From NCBI GenBank assembly GCA_019415505.1, contig DXZC01000051.1, positions 1-14,838 of the forward strand: DNA of 14,838 nucleotides, given 5' to 3'. The stretch's first letter is position 1. Every line of letters begins with the position of its first letter. A model generated the notes under the pieces. That model did not search any database. It saw only the letters and a program-made list of their open reading frames with translations, and was not told where the DNA came from. The DNA comes from Peptococcaceae bacterium. Lineage in GTDB: Bacteria; Bacillota; Dehalobacteriia; UBA7702. Position numbers and translations under genes: made by a program. Shown one piece after another: positions 1-10,100 of the stretch.

Positions 1-2
1 AT

Positions 3-31
3 ACTATACATCATATAATATTAAATGTCAA
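3..31 (-). promoter_or_regulatory. Sigma-70-type promoter reading out of the left edge
   Basis: On the minus strand a perfect -35 box TTGACA (26-31) is separated by 17 bases from a -10 box TATAGT (3-8), in an AT-rich setting. The spacing is optimal and the -10 box matches the consensus TATAAT at five of six positions. Transcription would start just outside the window, so it should drive a minus-strand gene to the left. The terminator-like hairpin at 131-155 would separate it from upstream transcription. Confidence 0.7.
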
Positions 32-130
32 GCCATATTATATTAAAATTTCATTAAAACTAAAATTAACGTATTTACTAGAAAACCACCAGCTAAAGAT
101 AGTTATATTTCTTATTATTCCCTATAAATA

Positions 131-155
131 AAAAAGAGAGAGCCTTGGTACTCTC
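131..155 (-). terminator. Weak terminator-like hairpin
   Basis: A 5-bp stem (GAGAG at 138-142, CTCTC at 151-155) encloses an 8-base loop. On the minus strand it is followed by TCTTTTTT and more T-rich sequence. It is short, but its position suits a terminator, between the structured stretch at 156-240 and the outward promoter at 3-31. It could end a small minus-strand transcript or only insulate the promoter. Confidence 0.35.
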
Positions 156-321
156 AAATTGGCGTCTCTGTTGAACATCAAGCCAGTGTCTTGACGACAA
201 ATTTGTGGCACTACTGGGGTGAGCAGCAGGATATAACCGAATGTTAGTAAATATTGACCAGGGAATTTACCTGCGGATTACATCAGAGGCTATACACATC
301 AGCCCTCGAAAAAGCCGTCAC

Positions 322-348
322 TTTAGCCTCCTTAGCCTTCTTAACCTT
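322..348 (-). repeat. Three tandem 9-bp repeats
   Basis: On the minus strand the sequence reads AAGGTTAAG, AAGGCTAAG, GAGGCTAAA in direct succession (consensus RAGGYTAAR). A related 9-bp period appears 40 bases away at 388-404. No function is recognised. Confidence 0.6.
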
Positions 349-387
349 CAGAAAATGCTAATCTCCCCTACCACTCAGGGGGAAGTC

Positions 388-404
388 CCTCCTTTACCTC
401 CTTT
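388..404 (-). repeat. Tandem AAAGGAGG pair with 9-bp period
   Basis: Two copies of AAAGGAGG (397-404 and 388-395, minus strand) are spaced nine bases apart. They resemble consecutive Shine-Dalgarno sequences, but no start codon with a reasonable frame follows, so they are more likely part of the purine-rich 9-bp periodic tract. Confidence 0.45.
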
Positions 405-741
405 AAGCCCTAGCCTACCCTTCTGTCAGCTTTTAAGCCCCCGTATAACGCTGTTTTATGCCTTTAAACGTATCATATTGGCATTACACATCCGTTTAAG
501 CATTATTCGCCTAAACCCTATAACCATTGTTTAACACTTTAAACCAAATCTTTAACGATATAATTCATCTCTCTAAGCGCTCACTCCCTCTTTACCCCGA
601 AATCGTTTTTTAAGGCGCTAAACTGCATCTCTAATGGCCTAAGAAATATCTTCTTTAACGGCCTGAGACGTATTAACTATTATCATTCGTGTTACCCACT
701 TTTACCCCCCCCAATTGAACCCATAATCGCTATTTTAGCGC

Positions 742-780
742 AAAAAAGCCGCTCTCCATAAAAGATTTATGGAGAGCGGC
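742..780 (-). terminator. Strong Rho-independent terminator of the giant gene
   Basis: A perfect 15-bp stem (748-762 paired with 766-780, GCCGCTCTCCATAAA and its complement) has a 3-base loop. On the minus strand it is followed by six T residues (742-747). It lies 43 bases downstream of the TAA at 824-826 and is correctly oriented for the giant gene. The plus-strand flank has only a weak T run, so it probably works mainly in one direction. Confidence 0.93.
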
Positions 781-823
781 AAGTTTTAGCTTACTAAAAT
801 AGCAGTTAAATACTATTTAGATA

Positions 824-1141
824 TTAAGGAATGGGAATTGTTGGCACTTCATACTCATCGCTGAGAGGCGAATCAAGATAAAATACTGGCGCTAGGTTAT
901 TGGAGGTGGCCTGTTCCAGACCGCTGGCGTTAACATTGCCTAGGGCCATAACTTTTATTTTATCCTTTTCTGAGACATCTGTCAGGCTATTAGCGGCTAC
1001 AGTACCTGTACTGGCAGCAGTTCCCTTGTAAGTACCGCTATAGCTATAGCCTGTAGCGCCGGGAATAGGTTCCCAAAGGAGATTTAGCTTGTTATTTGTA
1101 TCAATAACAGTCATAAAGCTTGCTGCATCAGGCGCTTTTAA
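824..1141 (-). repeat. Terminal lone A module (residues 4550-4654)
   Basis: The last module has LKAP, LNLLWEPIPGATGYSY, IKVMALGN and FYLDS at residues 4636-4640. The protein stops 14 residues later in SPLSDEYEVPTIPIP. That tail corresponds to the A-to-B1 linker of super-unit 9 (SAASGTVTVPAAPPQN), so the array ends cleanly at a module border. No transmembrane segment, LPXTG motif or other C-terminal anchor follows. Confidence 0.8.
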
Positions 1142-4100
1142 CTGTTTGACTACAAATGTTGCCTCTCCGGCCACATAAGTAACACCCGCTGTAGCAGCTT
1201 TTTTAACTACTACTTTTATAGCGTCATATTTACTTAAATCTGTTGCCGTAAGGCTGCCAAAGGAAGAAATATTACTATCGCCAGATATTAAAGTAGTATT
1301 ACCGGTACTGGCTACGCCGTAAAGGTCGTAAGTAACATCAGCTTCCGTAACCCCTTTGGCCTCTATGGTATAGGTGTCGTTAGCATCATTTTTACTTAAC
1401 TTAACGCTAGTTGGACCAGCTATACTCTGGGAGTTTTTAGGCAGATATTTAATAGTATAAGCGGCAAAGGTCTTATCAGCGGATAAGTCAATTTGCGCTA
1501 AAGTACCTAAATCCTGATAAGTATCGGTGGCTGCACTCAGGGTCGGCGCTGTAACAACCTCAACGTCATATTGGCCAGCGGGCAGAGTAATCAGACTGCC
1601 GTTCTCCGCGATATCATATTCATTGTTGCCGATCTTTACCTTCCCAGCGGGGGCGGAATTATTAGCTCCGTCCAAGAAGGAGACAAAGACCTTATGGCTC
1701 AACACATTTAAGGTTACCAGCGGGGTATTAGTTTTGCCATCGGCGTCCACCGTGATAGTGGCTTTAACATTGGTATCGTCCGTAGCAGTGGCGGTATAGG
1801 TACCGGCTTCCAAACGCAATTCCGTGCCGCTGGTTAAGGGGTTGCTAACAATTTGTCCGTAGGGTTCGGCTTTGGACAAGGTATAAGTGGCGGCTGGAGC
1901 TGAGGTGCCGTCCTGATACATATTGACCACAACCTGGGCAAACTTGGGAGATTCTACCGTAATATCGGTAAGCTCCGCAACTTTAAGGTCAAAAACAGCT
2001 GGATTCGGCACACCGTCAGTTACAACAACCTTACCTAAGGACGCAGTCTTCTTAATTGCCGTGCCATTAGTGGTTGTTTCATCGGTAGTCCAGGTAAAGG
2101 TAGCGGCATATTCGCCATCGTTCAGGGCGCCGGTGTCAGGTACCGTCGCGCTGGTATTGGCGGTAACCTCTTTATCGTAGGTAGTACCCCCACTGACAAA
2201 ACTAAACTTACCGGCCTTGTCAGCCTGAACAGTGATGTTTTGGGGAGGAGCAGCGGGAACAGTGACTGTTCCGCTGGCAGCGCTATCTAAATAAAATTGA
2301 ATATTCCCGTCCTTACTCGCGATTTCGAAATAATCGCCATCCGCCTGATTAGCATGGCTGTTGCCTATAGCGGTTACAGTGTAATCAGCAGCATAATCCA
2401 CTTGGGCTGAGAGAATATCGCCGCTGGTGATGTACTGCTTGTTAGCGCCACTGGCCACAACGTAACCGGCAGCGTTAGCTACCTTATTCCAGGAGATAAC
2501 GGCTTTTTTAGCGTCTCCCCCGGTAACGCTGGCAACGGGAGCCTCCAAGGTAGTAAAGGTGAAGGTGGTTGTAGAAGCAGTAACATTTTTCTTATTTTCG
2601 CTGCTAGCTATGAGGGTATAAACGCTACTCTGACCCGCAGCGGGAGTAGTATAAGTAAAGGAATTACTAGTCAACCGACCTATGCTGTTGTCTACATCAT
2701 AAACAACTGTAGCGTCATATTTTGCACTGATGGCAGCAAACCCCACAGTATTCCCCGCCTGGAGTTTGCCCCAGGCGCTTGGGGCTAGCGCCTGGGGTTT
2801 ATCAAAAGACAGCTGCAAAGGTATATTTTGCGCTTCGTAAGTAACGGTAAAGGTTATAGCGCCGCCGTTATATTCTATGCCGGAAGTAAAGCCAGCATAA
2901 GTTAGGGTATAAGTACCCGGCGCTAGGTAAACATCCTTACCAGCGGCAGGTATATTCATGTTAGAATAACCCTCTACCTGTTGGCCTTCAACAGCGGATT
3001 CGCCCTTAAAGATAGTTGCGGATTTTTCTGTCTCAGGCATACCGACAGCTACATTGTCTTGACCCTGTAAAACCAGGGTTTGTCTGGCTTTATTAACGGT
3101 TACTGTAACTTCAGCGTTGGCTGTTCCGGCGGCGAAGGTTTTTTCCACCTTACTGCCGGGAATTATAGCCTTCTTGTCGTCTAAAGCGTAAATATAATAT
3201 TTAGCGCCTGTGACAACCTTGGCATTAAGTTCCGCGGCATCAGTTACATATTTTGCGTTATCGGGTGTACCTGTGGTTGCCGGGTCGCTAACGGTAGAAA
3301 TTACCAAACCCTTGACAACATCGGGCATATCCGTTTGGAGATTAATAGCAATGTTCACAAAATCCTTGTCATAAGCGGCGTTAAATTTAACTTCTGTATT
3401 ACCTACCAAAACGCCGTCCTTTACGCTAAAGTCTATATCGCTGGCTGCCATTTTAGCGGTACCGCCGCCTAAATCTAAGGCTACGTCGGTAGAGTTATCA
3501 GCCGCAAATTTAGCCGTATAATCGCCATCAGCTAATTTTAAGGAGTCACGCTTCTTATTGGCATCCGTCAAACTTACGGTGGTATTTCCGTTAGCCGACT
3601 TCGACTCCACGGTCACCGTCCCCACCACATTGGCGGTGAAGGTGACTTCTGCTTCTACCGCAACTTCAAGTTCTGCAGATTCAGCTGAGCTTGCATAGAG
3701 TTGAATAGCGTTTGTAGCGGCATTTAGTTTACCTACAGAGGCTTTAGCTGCATCATTGCCTGCATAAGCTAAAGCTGTTACCTTATAGGTTTTATTATTT
3801 GTTACCGTGCAAGCATTATTTTTGGTATAGCTGGTGGTAGCGCCGTCATTTACAGCGTATTCCACAACATTGTCAACCTGGCTCCAGCTCATTTTTAAGG
3901 CGTTATCGCTATTTCTGGTTAAGTCCGAATCAATCACCGGTGTAGCCAAGGTATCTACAAATATGTAGGTGTTAGAAGCGGTATCGTTACTATCGGCAGC
4001 AGCCTTAGCAGTCAGTACATAATAACCGGTGCCAAATTTGCTCTTATCCAGTGTGGCAGTTACTTTATCAACACCTACACTGGTAGTAATGTCAGAACCG

Positions 4101-7100
4101 GCAACTCCCACCGCACTGTAATAAGTCAAGGTATAGGAGTCGGCGCCGGCAACTTTATCAGCGCTTAAGGTATAGTCGCCATTGTTAGCCCCTGCCGCCA
4201 AGGTAGCTTGGGCTGAGGGATCTAAAGCCTTGCCAGCCACTGCCGTTAATTCAATGTTAATAAATGCCCCGGCAGAAGTCACAGTAAAGTCCTGGCTGTA
4301 GGCTTGGTAGTTCACCTCGCCGATTTTCCCGGCCGCCACTGTAACAGTGTATTCGCCGCTATCTAAGGCTACATACTGGCCGTATTTAGCAATATCCACA
4401 GTAGTTGCAGTTGCAGTGGTATCTTTAGGGGTAAAGGTTACACTGGCTGCCACGCTAGCGCCGTCCTTACCATAAACCACCACAGGCACAGATACTTTTT
4501 CAATATCAAAATTCAAAGTAACCGGGCTGACAGTTTTAGCAGATACGGCAAAGTTCTGTTCAGTACCGTCAACTACATTTTCGCCCTTCTCATCGGTGGT
4601 TACAACGGCTTTATAGTTGCCAACCGTTAATTTACCCAAAGTTTTACCTAGAGAATCAACTTGGGCTACTACAGTCTTGGTATCAGTACCTGTAGGTTCA
4701 ACTTTCGTGATTTTCACATATTTGTCAGTAACCGCCGAACCGTTGTCGTAAACGCTGGCTTCCACTTCAACTACATTTTTAGCAGTTTTCGCTTCAAAAG
4801 CAACTTTAGTCAAATCCTGTAAGCTACCATCGGAGACAGTGAAGGTTTTAGCGTCACCGGCGGTATAATCTACCGTTTCATTAAACAGCGTGGTTTCCGA
4901 CTTTGTAGCCGGCGCAAAGGTGGCAGTGTATTTGCCATCGGCCAGCTTTAAGGAACCGCTAAAGTCGTTAGCCTCCGTCAATTCCACGGTGGAACCGGCA
5001 GCAGCGTTAGCATTTGCGAGCTGCACGGTAACCGTCCCCGCCATATTGGCGGAGAAGGTTACAGGCGTGGTTACATTCAACGTACCGGTGCTGTCGGAGG
5101 CAGCGGAATCGTGGTAGAAGCTAATAGCGTTAGTAGCGGGATCGGCCTTGACTACTGTATCAGTTTTGGCGCCGTCGGGAGTAAAGTTACCCAGGGCCTT
5201 AACAGTGTAGCTCTTGCCGTTTTCCACCACAAAGGAGGTACCGTTTACTGAAGTTTCAGTGCCATCTCCATCAGTTACCACATAGGCAGTAGCGTTGGCT
5301 ACAGCGCCCCAGGTGAGAACTAAATCACCGTCAGTATTACGATAAACGGGGTTCAAAACCGGGGTATCAAGAGTGGCAAAGTTTACATAAGTGAGGGAAG
5401 GCTGGTAGTTATCAGTTGCGTCCGCATCCTTTTCAGTAACCATAGCTACAAAGTCATATTCTTTGAGAGTGTTGTAGCTGGCTAAAGGATTACTGGCATT
5501 TTCAAAGGCGATATATTTATTATCAAATATATCACTACCCACAGCTATTTTTTCTTTGGTGTAGTCTGTCTTATCAGCGTTGGCTTTATAGCCATAGAGG
5601 GTATAATTGGCAGCATCTGTAGCATGGGCTACTGACCGCATAAACAACCCGGCAGTAGGATACATAATTGCATCCTGGCTAGTTCCCAAGGTTACAGCTT
5701 CTTTAGGTGTAAAGGTCACATAAATGGGGTTAACCTTACCGTCAGTCACCGTAAATTCTTGGCTAATGGTAGCGGGGTCATAGACTACGCCGGCGCTCAA
5801 TTCAGCACTGGTGATATCCGCCACATAATCGCCGTCAGGTAAATTAGTAGCGTCTAAAGGATTAATTTTATCAGTGTCAGCTTTACCATACACCGCTACA
5901 GTCGGGGTTACCTGCTGGAGGGTCTTGCCGTCAAAGGCGATAACGGACAGAGCGGCTGTAGTGGCGTCCAAAGTAATATCTACCGGAGTAGTACCAGAAA
6001 CTTCCTGCTTAACGCTTTGAGCCGGGTTAGCCTGAGGAGTAAAGGTGTATTCCTTGGCGGGCAGGTATAAGGTAAGACCCGCTTCAGCGTCATCTATGGT
6101 GTATGCGGTAGTGGTGGTGTCATAAGCTAAGGTAAAGTCACCTGCTACCTTAGCACCATTGCTGGTCAGGTACACCGTGGTCTTAGTCAATTCGGGGTTA
6201 TAGGCCAGGGTGAAGTTCAGAGCGGAGCTATCTACTACTTTACCGCCGGTAATTGTTAGGGAAGTTTCTTTGCCAGTGTCGGCAAAGACGGCGTCGCTAC
6301 CTGTGGTAGCATCTTTAATCGGAGGATTACCAGGAGTTAAGGTAGCGGTATAAGTACCGTCTTCCAGCTCAGTTTCAGTGCCGATAGCAACGGTAACAGG
6401 AGCAGCAAGGTTATCGCCGGTAATGGTAACGTTACCGGTTACGGCATTGCCGTAGATATCCGCGGCAGTGAAGGTTACAGCGGTTGCGCTAGATACCACA
6501 CCAGTGGAGGAGCTAGCGGCAGAATCCAAATACAGGGCTATGCCATTAGCATTAGCCGCGCCAGCGCTGGCATTGCCATTGGCGGCCACGGTGTACTCTT
6601 TACCAGCCGCTACTTTAACCTTGGCGCCGGTTACAGGATTAGTGGGATCAGCTTCCGGATCTACAGTGTAGGTGGGCACATAATTATGGGCAGTTACCTG
6701 ATTCCAACTGAGAATTAAGTCGCCAGCGTCATTACGTACAACCTCGTTGAGGCTGGGGGCTTGCAACTTAGTAACAGTCATTCTGGTAGTGGAAACAGCG
6801 TAATTTTTACCGCTTTGTACGCCGGTAGCTTTGAGTACCAGGTTGGCAACGTCGCCGCCGTCAGTAATACCCAAGTCCGCTTTTGCTACGGTAAATACGG
6901 CTTTCATGTCGGCTGTGCCAGCAGCTACCGTATAAGGATCGGCTGTTAAGGCTGTTAAGTTGCCCTTGGCGTCCTCTTTATAGAGGGTGTAACTCATGCC
7001 AGTAGAGGAGTCAATGGCTTTACCGTCTACATCGGGGGCTGCGAACTCAATGGTGTAATTAGTATCATCTTGAGCTGTCAGCTTACCGGAAGGAGCCTGG

Positions 7101-10100
7101 GAAACTGCTATATAATCGCTGGGTTCCAGGGTAATGGTAAGCTGGGAGTTACTGAATCTGGCAACATAGTTCTTAATTTCGGCCTTCTCGTAAGCTTCTG
7201 CTGCCAAAACTGCTACCAAATCAGCATTTTCGAGGTCAACAGTAATGTCATACTCTTCACCCCAAACCAGGGCGTTTAAGTCCGCCGGATCACCACCGGG
7301 CAAAATGCTAGATTCCTGGACGGATATAGCGGCCGCGGCTACATCGGCGGGTACCGCCGCACCGGTGGCACCGTCAACTAAAGTGACGGTGACCGGTACG
7401 GTTACTGCAACATTAACATCTACTGCATCAGAATCGCCAAACATGGCAATGCGGTTAGTACCGGGAGCGGCGGCTACGGCGCCGGCCATATTACCTTGAG
7501 CCATTACAGTGTAATCGTTGCTATTTTCTACCGCAAAGTAGGTTTGTTCGGCGGGCAAGGTTTCCGTTGCCGCCCCGGCTATAGCATAGCCGGTGGCGTT
7601 GGCAATGGCTCCCCAACTGATAACCAACTGGCTATCAGTATTGAAATAGGGCTTCTGTACATTGGGATTACTTAACTTGTCGTAAGTGAGAACAGTTACT
7701 GAGGGGCTATAAGCGCCATTGTCCGCGCCATAGGCGATTAACTCAAAGTAGCTGTAGTCATTAATATCGGGGACACTGAATGATGCATCGCTACCCGTAC
7801 CCTCTGTGACAGTACCGTCCTTAGCGTATTTTTTCAGGACATAGTGGTCTGCATTGTCTACAGGGGCAAATTCTAGTCTGCCATTAGCATAGGTTGCCGA
7901 GGCGCTAGAGCTTAACTGTTCCTGTGCTTCAGGGACAAAGACCACGGAGATGGGATAGAATACATTTCTGTCAATCTTTACATCGGTAAAGACCAAAGGT
8001 TTGTAGGCAACCCCGGGGCTTAGCTCTTCACTGACAATTTCAAAGCTATAGGTACCGGGCTGCAAGGCTACGGCGGACAAACCAGCGAGGTCAGCTGGCG
8101 TAGTGCCGTCTTCATAGGTAGCCGCGGTAAATTCAGCGGTTGCCTCAACCGGTTTACCAGTGTAGCCATCAATAGCGTTGATCACCAGGGCGGTGGAGGT
8201 GACGTCAAATATGACGTCAGCCTCACCGTTAATTTCATCATCCTGGTTAAAGGTTCTGGTTATCGTGTTATAACCTAGGGCATTGCCGTTTTCATCGGTC
8301 AGGGTAAAGACATACTCTTTGTCAGTGGCCAGGTATAATACCTTGCCAGCTTCGGGTATTTCTATACCAGCATCAGTAACGGCGGAACCATCATTATATT
8401 CAAGGGTTAAGTAACCAGCTTGGTTTACGCCCTTATCTTGAATCTGAACGGTTACTTTACACAGGTTGGTGTTGTAGCCCAGCACTAAATCAGTGCTGCT
8501 GCCTTCTACTAAACCGCCTTTAATGGTAAAGCTCTGGCTCTGGCCGCTAGCAAATGCCAAGGTGATGTTTTTATCAAGGCTGCCAGCGCTAATGGGCACA
8601 ACAGGGTTATTGAGGGTAACTGTGTAGCTACCGTCCTCAAGAGTAAATTCAGTGGTACCGTTTAAAGCGCCTTTAGCTACTTCTGCGCCCTTGTCGTCTG
8701 TGATGACAATATCACCCTCAGCAATTGAGTTAGCGAATACATCCTGGGCAGTTACTTTTACGGTGGTCGGGTCAGTTACAGCAGCGGCGTCTTTAGCGGC
8801 AACTTCAGAATTGAGGTAGAAGGCATAGCCGCCGTTCTTGATATCCTGGTTAATACCGCCATTGCCTATGGCTTGAACAGTATAGCCATTGCCGGCTGTC
8901 ACTTTATGGGCTGTTTCCGTAGTGGAAACGTTCTGTACATCTGCGTCGGTTTCGCTATTGAGGAGATAACTGGAGGCATGAGCCACTTCGCTCCAGCCCA
9001 GCATCAAGTCTTTAGCTTCATTGCGGTAAACGTCGCCAAAGGCGGGGGTTGCCAACTGAGCAAAGTTGACAGCGGTTTCCGAAGCAATGTAATTCGTGGT
9101 TTCGGATACTGCGGAGGTCAAGAGCTTATAGCTTTCATAAGCCGCGGGGTCCACATTCCGGAAGTTCACAGCCGCGCCAATGCTGGGGCTGTCACTAATT
9201 ACTTCTTCCAGACCGTTGGCAGCTACACCGATTAAGCTGTAGCTTACAACAGCGTCAGCGTCACCGGCCGGGACAACTTTGGAGAATACGAGCTTAACAA
9301 GACCGGAGTCGTCAGCTTCATATTCATATCTGGCCTTGGCGCTCTTAGGCAGCTGCTGGCTATCAGCCGGGTCAAAGGTGAGTACCACCGGCATATTGCT
9401 CTGAGCCACGGTAAATTCCACGGTCAGGGAATCTTCGGCATAGGCTACGCCAGCAGTCAAAGCAGCGTCAGCTTTATTTACCGTTACTGTATACTTGGTG
9501 CCAACAGGCAGATTGAAGGTGCTGCCGCCAGCGGCGATTACCTGAGTATCGGAACCTTCAATTTGCGGTGCAATAGTTACAGTAGCGTCTACAGCTTTAC
9601 CAGTGTGGCCGTCTTTTACCTGAATCGGTACAAAGGCGTTTACGGCGATTGTTGTACTGGCGACTTCTGAAGGCAGGTAGTAATTGAATACGCCGTCAGT
9701 AGCTGTGAGGGTTTGGCCGAACAGGGCGGCAGCGTCAGGAACTGCCTGCACAGTTATGGCTTCGCCACCGTGTACCGGTTTGAGGTAGGTTTCCGTGTAA
9801 CCTGTAGTTTCAGCGCCGTTCACTCCATAGGTGTAGCTAGCGGCGTTTTCTACAGCGTTCCAGGTCAACTTATATTCTTGGTCGTTTTCTAAGGTTACGG
9901 GGTTGAATTCAGGAGTAGCAAGGGCGGTTTCGCTTACTACAGATACTGAACCGCTGGGATTAGCCACAGTGTTTTCGGGGTCATTGATAGTGGCAACAAG
10001 AGCAAAGCCATTGGCTTTATAAGCTTCCCAATCAGCAACGGAAATATGGTATAGGAGTTTTCCAGCAACTGTGAGTTCAGAATGGCTGTAAGTTGCAGCA

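Larger units (their letters stand above)
156..740. other. Intergenic region with no supportable gene
   Basis: No convincing coding sequence is seen on either strand. The 97-codon plus-strand frame at 241-534 has a weak ribosome site and an unnatural Leu/Pro/Ile/Ser-rich composition with few acidic residues. The part from about 300 to 740 is strongly purine-rich on the minus strand, with recurring TTAA cores and AAGGAGG-like strings. The part from 156 to 240 is less AT-rich and contains several short inverted repeats, including the 10-bp palindrome ACAAATTTGT at 197-206. A decayed gene, an untranslated RNA or plain spacer are all possible. Confidence 0.5.

Noticed and set aside
291..300. TATACACATC, a 10-base match to the Tn5 mosaic end inside the window
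   Set aside because: Flanking bases do not match the mosaic end, and the sequence is internal and continuous. It is a chance match, unlike the full 18-base match at 14821-14838.
318..378. Lysine-rich minus-strand fragment (KVKKAKEAKVT) as the tail of a decayed gene
   Set aside because: The frame is only about 20 codons after a stop and is explained by the 9-bp repeats. No homologous extension upstream is visible.
388..404. Two consecutive Shine-Dalgarno-like sequences (minus strand)
   Set aside because: No ATG, GTG or TTG at suitable distance opens a frame of meaningful length. The strings fit a local purine-rich 9-bp period.
241..534. 97-codon plus-strand reading frame in the intergenic region
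   Set aside because: It has only a weak AGGA upstream, almost no acidic residues, and Leu/Pro/Ile/Ser-rich low-complexity sequence that follows from the pyrimidine-rich strand. No recognisable domain.
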